Shown here: in pieces, positions 1 to 11,460 of the stretch
Layout: every line of letters starts with the position of its first letter
How positions within the stretch are numbered: the first letter of the stretch is position 1
Source of the DNA: Megalonaias nervosa
Lineage: Eukaryota; Mollusca; Bivalvia; Unionida; Unionidae
DNA length: 64,000 bases
Direction: 5' to 3'
NCBI GenBank assembly: GCA_016617855.1
Contig: JAECUM010009479.1
Coordinates: forward strand, 60,210-124,209
Notes under the pieces: generated by a model
Database searches by the model: none
What the model was told of the DNA's origin: nothing
The model's input: the letters and a program-made list of their open reading frames with translations, nothing else
Translations under genes and position numbers: made by a program

Positions 1-106
1 AAAAGCAACTCAAGACCTCCATGAAGCTGTGAAGAAACTTGACCCAGTGTTTCTTTCCATTGATCTCAGTTCTCTGAAATTGACAGACTCTTTGTCAAAC
101 AAACAG
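1..106 (+). CDS. Penultimate coding exon (partial) of an unidentified protein
   Basis: The frame beginning at base 2 is open for 35 codons and ends in AAA CAG at a strong donor (CAG|GTAAAAG, GT at 107-108, phase 0). The peptide is hydrophilic, Lys/Leu/Asp/Ser-rich and predicted helical (e.g. HEAVKKLDPVFLSIDL). It joins in phase with the exon at 9359-9484 to give 76 visible C-terminal residues. The upstream part of the gene lies outside the window. I do not recognise the family; the composition suits a small helical or coiled-coil subunit, but no function is claimed. The reading continues into the intron without a stop until 265, so the exon end rests on the donor and on the fit with the next exon. 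Confidence 0.55.
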
Positions 107-1347
107 GTAAAAGCAATATATTTTGTCTGTCTTGTCTTTTATAGCAAGCATTATGTTCTCCATCAGCAGTGTCAGCTTCATGTTAATATTTCTTATTGCA
201 CGTCCATCATTCAGAATAAATTTGAAAGAGGTGAGACACCACATTTTGCAGAACCCATTTGTTAACATGAAGAATACAGGAGAAAACTGTACGGCTCTTT
301 TTTGTTTCAGTGTGGTACTTAAGGTCCATAAATGCTGCCACAGTGTAGCAAGAATTATAGATTATAATACGAAGGCATGTATGGGGCTGGGGGTCAACAA
401 AATGTCAGTCAAACATGTAGTAATAATCCTAGTTTATGTAAATAGCAAAAATTTCACTTCATGCTATTTGTATGGTAATTTTGGCCAATAATGTTTTTAA
501 AGAAAATAAGGATATACGGTACTTTCTGCTTGTCGTCAGATGGCAATAAAAATAATTAATTTTTCTGTCAAGAAACATCTTAAAATATTACATTCATTGA
601 CTGAAAACATGAAAATTGGGAGAAGCACGTTTAACTGAAGATTATGTCATGGATGCTGATATGACAAATAGCATTTGTATAATAAAACCATGTCACTCAC
701 CTGTAAATAGAAAATCTCAGTTGTAAAAGCAGAATATGAATGCTCCACCAATTATTAAAGGAGGAAACTGTTATAATAAAAGTCGGCTTGAAAAGTTTGT
801 TTAACACATCCATTGTGTATAAGACTAAAATTTGCACCCAGTCCTATACAAAATGTATTTGAATACTTAGTCAAAGGCTGTATTTTTAACAAGGTGCAGA
901 TTTATCCACACTAGTGATGTTAAACAAAACTCGACAAGATGAAGACACTAACTTTGGAGCTTGTTACTTTTAATAAAGTGTGAATCATCTAATGCTTTAT
1001 GTTTGAGATCTTTATATCCACAGGTTAGTAATTTCATTTTAAACATTTGTTGTATCAGTGTCAGTGATGCAATAAATAGTGAAATATGGTTCTCCCAATT
1101 TATGTGAATTTGGATCATGCTTGTAAATTATCAATGATAATTACAAGCAAGCTATTCCCCAACTTTCTAAAAGCTTTGGTTGTCTATCTTTTCTTGTCAT
1201 TACAGAGCTATATTTTGTTCTGAAAACACATGTACCTAAATAAAATTGATTTGAAACTATGCCTGAGCATTACAAGGCATGAAAATATTATTTTGGGCGA
1301 AAAACTGTGTTCTTAAAACAGTAACCGTCGACAGAGAAAATATGGTA

Positions 1348-3236
1348 CAGTGTGACCCTGCTTTAGCACGCTCCATTATAACACAAATTTGGATATAACA
1401 TGGTAGTGGTGTGGGTCCTGAAATTTCATAAACATGTGTTTTTCTTGTATACAATTAAAAAAAAATTCTTTCTTAAAAGTACAAAAAAATGTAAAAAGTT
1501 TATTATCATTTTGGGGAAGAGATTGTGTATAAATAATACAAGACGATCATGGCATGGCTTTTAAAATTTTTATGTATATTTTTTGATCACGAAAACTAGT
1601 TTTTTCTTCTTAAAAATACAAAAAATAACGTGTAAAAAGTTTATTCAGATAGCACAGGGCTTTGCCAATGTCTCAATTTGCAATTTTTTTTCCTTATTGG
1701 CAGCAAAATATACCATCAGGCGGCATTTGTTTTATTGGCGATATTGTTACATGAACAGATTCTTTGTCCATATTGACAAACCATCTTAACAGTGCATTGC
1801 TATATCATAATCCGCTTATCTTGACATTTAGCATGAGTACTGTATGTTGTGAGATATCCACTTTTTGTTGTTGGCATTTTTGGTAACGGAGATCAACCGG
1901 ACGTGGCATTATCTCATAATCTATCTTTTGTTGGATTTTCAGCCACTGGCTAGTAATTAATATATTTACATAGATTGACAATTGTATGTGGATGGTAAGT
2001 AAAATTCCTCTTCTTTTCACTCAGAATTAAAATCTTCAGAACACTTACATTTTCTATAGTAATCCATGTCATCAGACCAGAACATATGCGTCTCTATCAT
2101 GCGTTGAGCCTTTTTTAAATTTCTGACACATGCATTGAAGACAGCATCACTTCATGACCACAAATGTAAAAAAAAAACCAAAAACAAAACCAAGATCTTA
2201 CTTTGTTGGTCTATTCAATAGGCAGGGAGGAATAGTAACTACAATCGACCAAATGACGGCCAATTCCTTTTTTAAAAATGTACCCAGATAAAATAGTTTG
2301 CTGAAATTTCAAAGAAAACAGATTACCTTTGAAGCACTGGTTGTTATGAAAATGTACTAAGGAAAAAATGGAAAAAAATCAGTCTCAATCATACAATACA
2401 ATTATTTGATTTTGCCACCGCAATAAGAAACTGGCATTTGTTTGGTTCTCCAAAGCTATCCTTTAGCGGTGACTTCAATATGCATGCACCCTTCATCAGA
2501 AAAAGCTGACAACAGTCTTCAAGAAAAACAAAGAACTTTTCTTCAAAGGAAGTCAGTACCAAACTTAAGTAAAAGCAATGGAATCTGATGGATTGTTTCA
2601 TTTTCCAATGTGACTGGAACACGTTTACTGTGCCACAAAAGTTTCCTTTTTGCAGGAAAAAAGTTTATGTTTATGAACGCTACCAACAGCGGCTTGAAAC
2701 GCAATCCAACTTTTACCGACTTGGGATGTACTGAAAAGTAAATGCTTCATCATTTGTTATGTGATTGTGCTATTTGTTTCCACTGAATTCAGATCTATAT
2801 GACCTGTGACAAAATTATTGAATATTTTAAATCTCTGTATGTGCATATTTTCAAAGGAATTACTTGTATTGTGGATTCAATGTATGTGATGAGATTCATG
2901 GGTGAGTACATGGTGTTGATACTCGATTCATGCTGTACATGCATGCTTCTCTGAATAAAGTAAATATTATATATGCCTTCTCTGTTTTCACTACAGGTGT
3001 ATTTCTCATTTAATATGCATCGATTTAAGATGGTATCTGTGTCAATGAACACGTATTTTTGCACCCACATTTTATTACCTACACACACACACACTCCACC
3101 CCACCATGCGCAAATTTTTGGGATACATACATCGTTTTCTTCAGCTAACTGACCTGGTTGCTTATAACATGGTTCCGTCTTTAACACGGTCAGGTTCTAT
3201 GGCTCCCAACTACCATGTTATAGCGGGGTCACACTG
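1348..3236. mobile_element. Non-autonomous TA-flanked TIR element (Tigger/pogo-like family 1)
   Basis: The left end reads CAGTGTGACCCTGCTTTAGC and the right end, read inward, CAGTGTGACCCCGCTATAAC. Both termini then carry ATAACATGGTAGT-type subterminal repeats. The left flank is TA (1346-1347); the right flank is AA, so one copy of the target duplication has mutated. The 1.9-kb interior has no transposase-like frame. A central block (about 2270-2700) is homologous to 53990-54365. The CAGT end with a TA target fits the Tc1/mariner superfamily, probably a Tigger/pogo relative; that family name is an inference. Confidence 0.65.
2270..2700 (-). repeat. Dispersed repeat shared with 53990-54365
   Basis: Read on the minus strand, this block matches 53990-54365 over about 400 bases. 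Shared stretches include ACAAATGCCAGTTT and TGCTTCAAAGGTAATC. It lies inside the TIR element at 1348-3236, while its partner lies just outside a different TIR element. No reading frame is intact in both copies over the full length, so this is either a decayed coding fragment or a non-coding module of a transposon. Confidence 0.5.
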
Positions 3237-3832
3237 AAATACTACTCTTCATGGTGTTTTTTTTATCCATATTGTTATTCATTTGATAGATCTTTATCAT
3301 TTATTATTATTTAATAACCATGCTGGCCATCAACAGCTGCATTGTCATCGAGTTTAAGATGATTTAAATTGATGAAAACCTCAGTCACTTGTAAAAGAAA
3401 AATAAATGTAATCATTACATTTTTGTCACACGTGACCCGAGTGTATCTCATTATGAAGGTGATTCTTTATTTTTTGTTAAAGAGTTCAGATCTCATATTT
3501 ATCGCTTCTAAACACATTTTTTGCAGTTAAATGAACATCTGTCTGTAAAGAGTGCAATTAGTAATGTTGTCGTTTATGTCATTTCAGTATGTTGTTTTTA
3601 ATTCAGAGCACCTGCTGAATAGCAACTGAGTGATGTCACACAAACAGAATGAGCACTGTTCTCATGCACGATTTGTATTCCTTCCTTTTAATATTTTGTG
3701 ATTTTATGTTGCTTGAGACCTGAGCTATTTTGCAAAGCATATGATGTTTCTCAACTTAATAATCTTGGAAGGCTGACTGTCCTGGCTTTCTAGGCACATT
3801 AGTTCTTTGTTCCTGCAGATTGAGATCTATTA

Positions 3833-4008
3833 CAGTAGAACCTGTCTTGAAAGACCACCCTTTCTGCCATAAAATTATGGTCTCTCAAGACAGGTGGTCT
3901 CTCATAACAGGTCACAATGCCATATAATCATTAAATTTGTGCGTTGAGAATATGGTCTCAATACAGGTGGTCTCACATAGCAGTGGTCTTTCAAGACAGG
4001 TTTCACTG
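3833..4008. mobile_element. 176-bp MITE with near-perfect terminal inverted repeats
   Basis: The left end CAGTAGAACCTGTCTTGAAA and the right end, read inward, CAGTGAAACCTGTCTTGAAA differ at only 2 of 20 positions. TA dinucleotides at 3831-3832 and 4009-4010 form the target duplication. The interior repeats the motif GACAGGTGGTCTC several times in both orientations, so the single strand would fold into a long hairpin. It is too short to code and depends on a transposase elsewhere. Confidence 0.85.
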
Positions 4009-4790
4009 TATTGCTTTAGAAAAACAAGACAGTTTTAGTACGAGTTTCACATAGAATAGTGAGGCAGTCTTCATCTGTTGATCTGTTGCTCAACAGTGTC
4101 AAGTGATTTCAATTGCTCTCTCAGCACACAACCTCTTCAACATCGTCCTCCATTCAGTCCCTTTTCCCAGCATATTTGTATGCTGTTTGGTGTGAAAATA
4201 TCTATGCTTTTTGGGAGGATACCTCACCTCCTTCAAGTTTAACTTCTGCAGAACCTCTATTAATGAATTTTCACTGAAAATTTTATAAGTTTTGTTTAGT
4301 AGTTCATCTTAAATGTTTGGTTCCTTGATCAGGAGGATGCATCAGGGAGATCAATTTTTGGGGGCAAAAAAGAAGTTTTTACATTGTGACTTATAGGGCA
4401 TTTGGCATCTGGGTGGGTGGAGCAATTGTCATGTGACAGATTCATCTGCCCTACTGATTGTCTTACTTGTGGTATGAACTCCCTCAGTAACCAGTTTTCA
4501 AATATTGTGGCTGTTGTCCATGATCTTACCATGTTTTCATGTTTACAAGATGAGAACAGTGTAGAGATTTCAGCCTTCCAATAGTCCGGGGTTGCAGTTT
4601 ATGTTTCCCATCCTGTTTCTGCATGCAAGGAGTGTTGTTCTGTCTTTTTATTTAAAATCCTGTTTCTTCTGCTGATTGGAACACATAGCTCTGGTTTTGT
4701 GGGATAAGAGTTTATACAGAACAGTCCATTTTAGTTGCTGTCATAGATTTGTTATTCATAATGTCCTCCCTCTCATAATATCTGCCTCAT

Positions 4791-4850
4791 TTTCTGTGGA
4801 ATGCCTCATTTCATTTTCTGTGGAATGCCTCATTTTCTGTGTAATGCCTC
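4791..4850 (+). repeat. Short tandem repeat, about 3 units
   Basis: Three imperfect copies of a CATTTTCTGTGGAATGCCT unit stand head to tail. This is a local slippage duplication within intronic sequence. Confidence 0.7.
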
Positions 4851-6849
4851 TGTAGTAACAGAAAGGAGACCAGATTTCTCCACAGGTTGTATAAAATCTT
4901 ATCGTGTGATGAGGAAGAAAGTGATATAACCAACCAGCGCTGGAATTAAATCCGAATCATTCTTGTCTCTTTCAAACTTATTTGTCTTAGTCTTTGCAAT
5001 TGCATCAGAAATGGGCACCCCTGCAACCTTTCTTGAAGAAACCAAGTATACTGAGCACTATTCAGGTCTGTGTCCTTTGCTAATATATCTTTTTTTGTGT
5101 TCTAGTCCAGTATTTTGATTGAGACTAGTGATTATTTAAGTTTTTCCTCACTTTTCCAACCCAGCAAGGTTGACTCAAGCACACCAAAGATCTTAACAAC
5201 TTTGCATTTTTTTCCAGAAGTCACTTTAAAACGTCAGACTTTACTTTCAAAGAATAAGGTTTTCTTTTCCTTGATGTTTCATCGAAAGAATAAATGCCTG
5301 AATCCAAATGATATATATGAAACTGTCTTGTGTGACTCGTACAGATAGTACTGAATTTGCTCTTAAATCTGATTTCACAACAGAGTGACAGTTCATTATT
5401 TTACTGGACTTGATTTGTTGCCATATTATGCGGATGATCATCTGTCGGCAACTATGACTTTCTCTCTGGGGATCGGATAGTGCACTCTTGGCTGTATTGA
5501 AGCACATGAGTTGCTAGTTTTGCATGGCCGATTCGAAAGATGAGGTTATTGTATATAATAATGTATATCTGACATGCCACCCCATATCCTTTCTATGATC
5601 TGTTGGCATCCAAAATGTTAATAACTGGTGACCTACAATAACCACATTATTCTATGATGAGTGAGGTGTGTTTACACAGATAAGTCCCTGATATGCTTGA
5701 GTGGTTTTAGTGCTCAAGGAAATTTGGACATTCCTGTGTACATTTACCAAATACAATAATTGACATGGATCACAATAGTAGCTCATGTGTTATTTCAAGT
5801 GCGCTGTAGCCCGTTAGGAGTAAAATAACTGACATTGGATTTTATAGTGGCTGTGTAGAGTCAAACACTGACTGTAAAAACATGTTCAGGTGATGTTCAA
5901 ATCAGGTACAGTGGTTTTAATGTCAAGTTTTCAGCCAGTGGATGTTTCGGATTCTTTCTTTAGGACAAGAAAGAGTAAAAAATTAATTTTAATAATTTTG
6001 GACATAGGGTCCATAGTATTACCACCCTTTTTATCTGTAATCATGTTACAGTGTAGTGCATTTTAATGTGGGAGAACTGTAGCTAGAGGGTTAGTGTAAT
6101 CAGCAAATTGTTTTGACATAGTTTGGCCAAATTTTTTTAAAAAAACATCATACAAACTTGCACTCAACTTGAAATTCTGAGAGCTGGTTGGTCAATGATT
6201 TGACAGCAGCCAGTCAGAGATTAGAATTTGGAATTGAGTTAAAGTTTGAAAGTGTGAATTGTTTGATATCTCGGGGGCCTGATTTATTTGATCTGACTGA
6301 AATGTCAGGGAGGAATAAATCTTAGATTGCTATAATCTGAACCAGCAGGAAAAGGTATTGACTATTTAGCCTTTTGTCAAAGAACATTTTCAACTGTGAT
6401 GTTTCTACAGAAAATTATCGACTTTATTATTGGATATTATTCTTTGATATACATGAATGAACTAAAGACCTTTATACTGTAGAATGACTAAAACTCCTTT
6501 CTTCAGGCCCAAAGTCTTTTTGCAGTGTTAGAGTAAGCAACTCAATCATGTGATGCCAGATATTTGAGTGAGTGACAGTTTAGTTATTGGTTCACTTCTG
6601 ATGTAATATCATACCTGCCAACCTTTCCAGTTTGGTTGGAATCATTCTGATACTCCAACCATCATTCTGAATTCTGATTTTGAGCTTTATTGACTGTTTC
6701 AAGCATAAATTAACAACAGTGAGTCTCCTGCCAGGCGGTATTTGTTTTCTTTGGCATCATCATATTTCCTGTTGAAATTTCACTACAGACACTTCATTCT
6801 TTCTTTATTACACTAATCTATAAGAAATCACATGACTGGTTTATCTTAC

Positions 6850-7071
6850 ATATATTTCCATTTATCTTAGATACGGATTTCCATTTATCTGGTACATGGA
6901 TTTCCATTTATCTTGCACATGGATTTCTATTCATTTTACAAATGAATTTCCATTTATCTTGTACACTGCTTTCTATTCATCTTGCACATGTATTTCCATT
7001 TATCTTTTCCATGAATTTCCATATATCTTGCACATGTATTTCCTTTTTTCTTGTCCATGAATTTCCATTTA
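6850..7071 (+). repeat. 23-bp minisatellite, left half
   Basis: About ten degenerate copies of ATTTCCATTTATCTTGCACA-type units (period 22-24 bases) stand in tandem. The array resumes at 8632 with the same unit in the same orientation. The interruption is the TIR element at 7072-8629, so the two halves were one array. Confidence 0.85.
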
Positions 7072-8629
7072 CACCTCTCCCTCGATAACTTGCGCACAAC
7101 GGGGTCCACAGACATAGACCGCATTATAAGTGAGGGCATGAGTTACCGAGGGACCTCCAAATATTTAAAAAATCCACTTAGGCTATATATTTCAAGAAAA
7201 CCATTGGGGGTGTGTGTGCGTGTAAGGAACTGGGCTGTTTAATGACTGAATCCTCGTTTTACAATCATGTCAATAATAATTGTTAATAACACGCTTTTTC
7301 TAATGAAGTTGTTTGTTATTCTGTATAAATTACATTTATTTTCAAAATGTCCAACATGTAAAAGATCTTTCCAACTGGTTTCAACAATCATCACGTGTAC
7401 GCAAAACATCTGTGTATTACGTCACTGCTTTGTGTTTTGTGGATTAGCCTGGTTCCCGGAATGTTACTTATTAGTTAATACTGCCAAGTTAGGATTTGGA
7501 GTAGCAGGGAACTAGACTTACTGTTGATACACCACCAAACAAGATTCTGTTTATCAAAAACTAACGACATTTATTTCATGAGACAATCATCTACGTCGAA
7601 ACTCAAAAGTTTGTATTGTTCAGTTAGTATACTATTCATGTCATGATTTCATTGGAAGTAATAGTGAAACTTCTTATCATCCTTGAGGATATCTCTAAGT
7701 GCCAGTACAAGAATTTTCTGAAACTTGCTTGTCCACAATGGTCCGTATCTGTGAAACCAAGTTCTTTATTTTGCAAAGTATTGATTTCGCTTGGTTGCTT
7801 TGCTATCTTTGATCACAATTATGAACGAGTCGGTTAAATTAAGGTAGTTTATGCTACGTACACAATAACATTTATAACAGTGTTCAATTGATCAATTGAA
7901 GTGAGTTCATGCGACATACGACCTGGGCCACTAGATTTCATTTAGGATGGATTTGCGTGCCTTTTAACTTTCTTTTATTCCACCTCCTTTATTTGATTCA
8001 AAAGACGTAATTAATGTGACAATACAAAGGAGGCCAGCTTTTAATTCAGTGCAACAATACAACAAATAGTTTCGCAAGTCAGTTATCAAAACATGGCCAG
8101 GACTTAATATGGTTCTCAGAGAAAACCCTGTGGACAGAGACACATTTTGCGTTTAAATACACATTTCATTTATGATGATTACACTTAAGAGGAACTAAAA
8201 GATAGAATTAAAACATGAATTTCACTTAATAAAAATTGTTTAATTGGCATTTAAATATTAATGTACTGCCTACACTAGGCGTAAGTGACATTTTCATTGA
8301 TCAAAATTTCATTGAATATCTTTAATTACTGTACTAAGAATGTCGTTTGGAAAGAAAATGTAACCAATTATATAACTTCTTATTAAAAGCTGATAATTTC
8401 AAAATGTTAATTAAAATTTCCAGGTCCTATCTACCGTTTACGACCATAAAACGAGCGATATATCAATGTTTCAGTTAGCAATTTTGAAAAGCGATTTTCT
8501 TCAGGTTCAGTAAATAGGGATCGGTTGGGGGGGGGGATTTTCTGGTTTTAAAAAATGGGATCCATGCCTGACCCCGCGTTATAAGTGGGTTCATGAGTTA
8601 TCAGGGCACGAATTATCGAGGGTGTGGTG
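7072..8629 (+). mobile_element. Non-autonomous TIR element, family 2, copy 1 (1558 bp)
   Basis: The ends are CACCTCTCCCTCGATAACTT on the left and, read inward, CACCACACCCTCGATAATTC on the right, with TA on both sides (7070-7071 and 8630-8631). Removing the element and one TA rejoins a minisatellite unit exactly, which fixes the boundaries. Subterminal motifs (TATAAG, GTTATC, TAACTCG) recur in both arms. No transposase frame is visible. A 45-residue open stretch near 7643-7780 is also readable in copy 3 but is probably just conserved DNA. Confidence 0.85.
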
Positions 8630-8631
8630 TA

Positions 8632-8812
8632 TCTTACACATGGATTTCCATTTGTTGTACACATAGATTTCCATTCATCTTGCACATGTATTTCCATTTA
8701 TCTTGTACATGGATTTCCATTTATCTTACACATGGATTTCCATACATCTTGCACATGGATTTCCATTTATTTTACACATGGATTTCCATTCATCTTGTAC
8801 ATGGATCTGCAA
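8632..8812 (+). repeat. 23-bp minisatellite, right half
   Basis: About eight more copies of the CACATGGATTTCCATTTATC-type unit continue the array interrupted at 7071. Because 23 is not a multiple of 3, several frames stay open through it (8593-8874), but the encoded repeats are a by-product of the array and not a gene. Confidence 0.85.
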
Positions 8813-9358
8813 ACAAGAATTGTCATTTGTATTTGCTTTATTTAAGTTCTGTTAGTTATATCACATGCAGATAAAACTTCAAGTTATACACCTTAGATAA
8901 AAGTTCAGATAAGATGCCTGTTCAGAAGATTAAAAAGTGTACAAAGGCAAAAGGTAAGCAGAAATACAGGGACTACTATGTTAGTATGTTTTCAGATGTC
9001 ATAGGCAGTTCTCATTTATGAGCGAGTTAAACTTTATGCAAGTTTTGTAGGATGGATATAGCCATTTGCTATGGTGGAGTAACTATGATTTTATCCTCCA
9101 ACAAAATGTTTATCCCATGGAAAACCATTGGCATTCAGCATATTCAGAGTAATAAAAATCAATTTCATTTAGGTTGGCTTCATTGTCCCTGCCTTATCTA
9201 TCCACCTAAACATACACACACTTCCGATCTGCATCCCAGTTTTGCAGTTTCAGAGGTTGGCAGGTAAGTAACAGACATGAATCATGAATTCATAATAGTA
9301 AAAGTGACAGAAAACTTAGCAAATACCTCATTTACAATCAGTTATTTTTGTCTTGCAG

Positions 9359-9484
9359 GAGGATGTGGAATTTGAAAATGAAATCTGGAAGAAGGTGGAA
9401 CAAAGTTATCAGCAGTCTTCCGTTGAAGTGACAGAACTTTTGCACAAAAAGATGCAGTATCTCGCCTCACTTAAATTATTATGA
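9359..9484 (+). CDS. Terminal coding exon of the same unidentified protein
   Basis: An acceptor (TTTTTGTCTTGCAG, ending 9358) precedes 41 codons and a TGA stop at 9482-9484. The phase is 0, matching the donor at 106. The encoded tail is acidic at first (EDVEFENEIWKK) and then amphipathic (VEVTELLHKKMQYLASLKLL), typical of a C-terminal helix or coiled coil. Possible polyadenylation signals AATAAA follow at 10092 and 10140, giving a 3' UTR of about 0.6-0.7 kb. The 9.25-kb intron is rich in mobile DNA. Identity is unknown; a spliced transcript would settle the exon chain. Confidence 0.6.
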   Translation, partial: EDVEFENEIWKKVEQSYQQSSVEVTELLHKKMQYLASLKLL

Positions 9485-10554
9485 AAGCATGTGTGGACTT
9501 TGAATCAGGATTAGACGAGATTCGTTATTATGGCTTCTGATACCAGATGTATCTTGTTCTACAGAACATGTACAGTGAGATAGACCCCAATAATGATTTT
9601 GGTATGTAGCTTGTTGTTAAACATCTTGCTGTATGTTTAGACCGAGTTTAGTCCGGTGATAATCCACAAGATTTATACACAGATTATATATGGAGGGACC
9701 ATGCCTGTTTTGGGGTATACCAGTTTAGGAGATGTTTTGGGATTTTTTACAATCCATGAATCTGAAGACCAACATAAACTGATGATTCACATGCAAGATA
9801 TAAAAAAAGTTTTTTTTTATGAAAACCAACTCACTCTCTGCCCACTCATCCTTTTTGTAACCAAGAAGATGTTATTGCAAAATAATGCAAATAGTATGAA
9901 TCCATCATGGTATGGTGTGCATTAAAAATATATAGTTTGCACAACTTTCAGCTTTATGTTAGCCAAGCTTACGGAAAAGTTTGCACCCTGTATCTTTAGG
10001 GTTCAGGTTATTTTACAGAAACTCCAGATGGCTGGTACTGGTGATTGATGACAAATGAAAGTACACGTTTGACATGGTTTATCATTGATCTAATAAACAT
10101 ATTTGGTTGTCATGCAGTGAAAATGTTGAATTTTTTATAAATAAAACCAAATATTCTGAAGAAGAAAGTCAATTTTATTATAACCAATTACGGAAAATTG
10201 TAATCTGATGCTTGTTCATTTACATTTTCCGACAAGTGTTTTGAATATTTTGATTAATCATTACACCATTTTTATTAATGGTTTGATTTAGTGTTTTATT
10301 ACATAGCAATGTATAAAGTGTTGAGTCATTACAGTAGACTACCTGGCCTGATCTGATGGAGTTGAACATGAACCCTCTCAGTCATGAAGTTTGGCATGCT
10401 CACCAATGAACTACTGTGGCTCCTTTGACTAATAGAAAATAACACTCGGATGGATGATGATGTTTTTAATAGAATTTTTAACACATTATTGGTTATATCA
10501 TGCATAGGAAATGGAAACTAAGTGCCTTTCCAAAGAACAATGCTGATGCAGCTG

Positions 10555-10628
10555 GCATCGGTGGGTATTGAACCCATGACCCCCTGGATTTTGAGTCTTA
10601 TGCTCTACCAACTGAGGTACCACAACTC
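10555..10628 (-). pseudogene. tRNA-like relic (SINE head or tRNA pseudogene)
   Basis: On the minus strand there is a good A-box region (TACCTCAGTTGGTAGAGC) and B box (GGGTTCAATACCCAC) with normal spacing. The anticodon arm does not pair, and the acceptor stem has mismatches, so it cannot be a working tRNA. Either a decayed tRNA gene copy or the head of a tRNA-derived SINE would explain it. Confidence 0.5.
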
Positions 10629-11217
10629 CAAATCAGATGGAAATGTATCCGTATGTGCTGTATAACTGATTAAAAACCTAAATGGAAAGGTTGTGACTGT
10701 ATTCTATAGGTAAGGCATTTACCAGGATTACCTTGACGAATGCTCACACTCAAAAGGCAATGGCAGAGACCCATATCTCTGATCATATTGTGTGCTGGTA
10801 GGTCAGGGTCTGTGCTGTTCACTTGAAGTAATAGAAAAAATAGCATGCAAATTGAGATGTTTTGCCAGATTATGTGATGTTAGGTCAAAGTCGATGCAGT
10901 TTCCAGCTAAGCAGGTGTTATACCTGAGAGTATATATTAAGGCAGGGCTTGAAATTAGGTTGGTTTCTTTTTGCTAACCCACATGATCACCATAATAACA
11001 TTTTTAATGATCCTGTCTTGATTTAACAGATCCTGCAATTCTGTTTATAATTCAAGAAGAATGATGCCTGTATTTCACAAACAAAACTCATTGTTCAGAG
11101 TTGATATTCATATCTGATGTTTCAGTGGTGGCTGAGCACCTTGCAAGAACTTCATTGTTTTTTAAACTTGTAGCCAAACTGTTTGGCCACTGTTATGCGG
11201 AGATGCATTGTTTGTTT

Positions 11218-11460
11218 TGGCTTTGTGGGTTTAACGCCATTCTTCAGTATGTGATTGGTTATACATGGTGGTGAGTATATTTGGGTAAGAAGAACCTGGG
11301 AAAATCCCAGAAAGAACCACCCACCCACAGGAAGCCACTGGCAGGTTTTCTTACATAATGCATGTTGACTGAGCTGAGATTTGAATCATTGATAGAGGTG
11401 AGTTGTCAGTAGTCTGTAAAGTTGAATGCCTTAGACCACTTGGCCAACTGGGGATACAGC
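11218..11460 (-). mobile_element. SINE family B copy, diverged
   Basis: Read on the minus strand, this matches the SINE at 46374-46632 along almost its whole length. Shared parts are the tRNA-like head (GGCCAAGTGGTCTAA), the middle (GTGGGTGGTTCTTTC), and the 3' end (CCACCATGTATA then GGCGTTAAACCCA). It lacks the CAA tail, and the flanking duplication is no longer recognisable, so it is much older than the 46374 copy. Confidence 0.75.

Larger units (their letters stand above)
107..9358 (+). other. Long last intron of the left gene, filled with mobile DNA
   Basis: The intron begins GTAAAA and ends TTGCAG. It contains a 1.89-kb TIR element (1348-3236), a 176-bp MITE (3833-4008), and a 23-bp minisatellite broken by a 1.56-kb TIR element (6850-8812). 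I see no further exon with convincing splice sites between these, but a short internal exon cannot be excluded by eye. The stretches 107-1347, 4010-6840 and 8813-9358 look like unique non-coding sequence with a few short local duplications. Confidence 0.5.

Noticed and set aside
6850..8812. CRISPR-like array because of the regular 23-bp repeats
   Set aside because: There are no unique spacers; units are directly adjacent and diverged, as in a minisatellite of an animal genome.
8593..8874. Two overlapping 70-90-codon open frames with repeated Trp/Phe/His motifs
   Set aside because: They are translations of the 23-bp minisatellite; the frames stay open because the unit lacks stops, and the array is cut by a transposon.
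10555..10628. Functional tRNA gene
   Set aside because: A and B boxes are good, but the anticodon stem cannot pair and the acceptor stem is broken.
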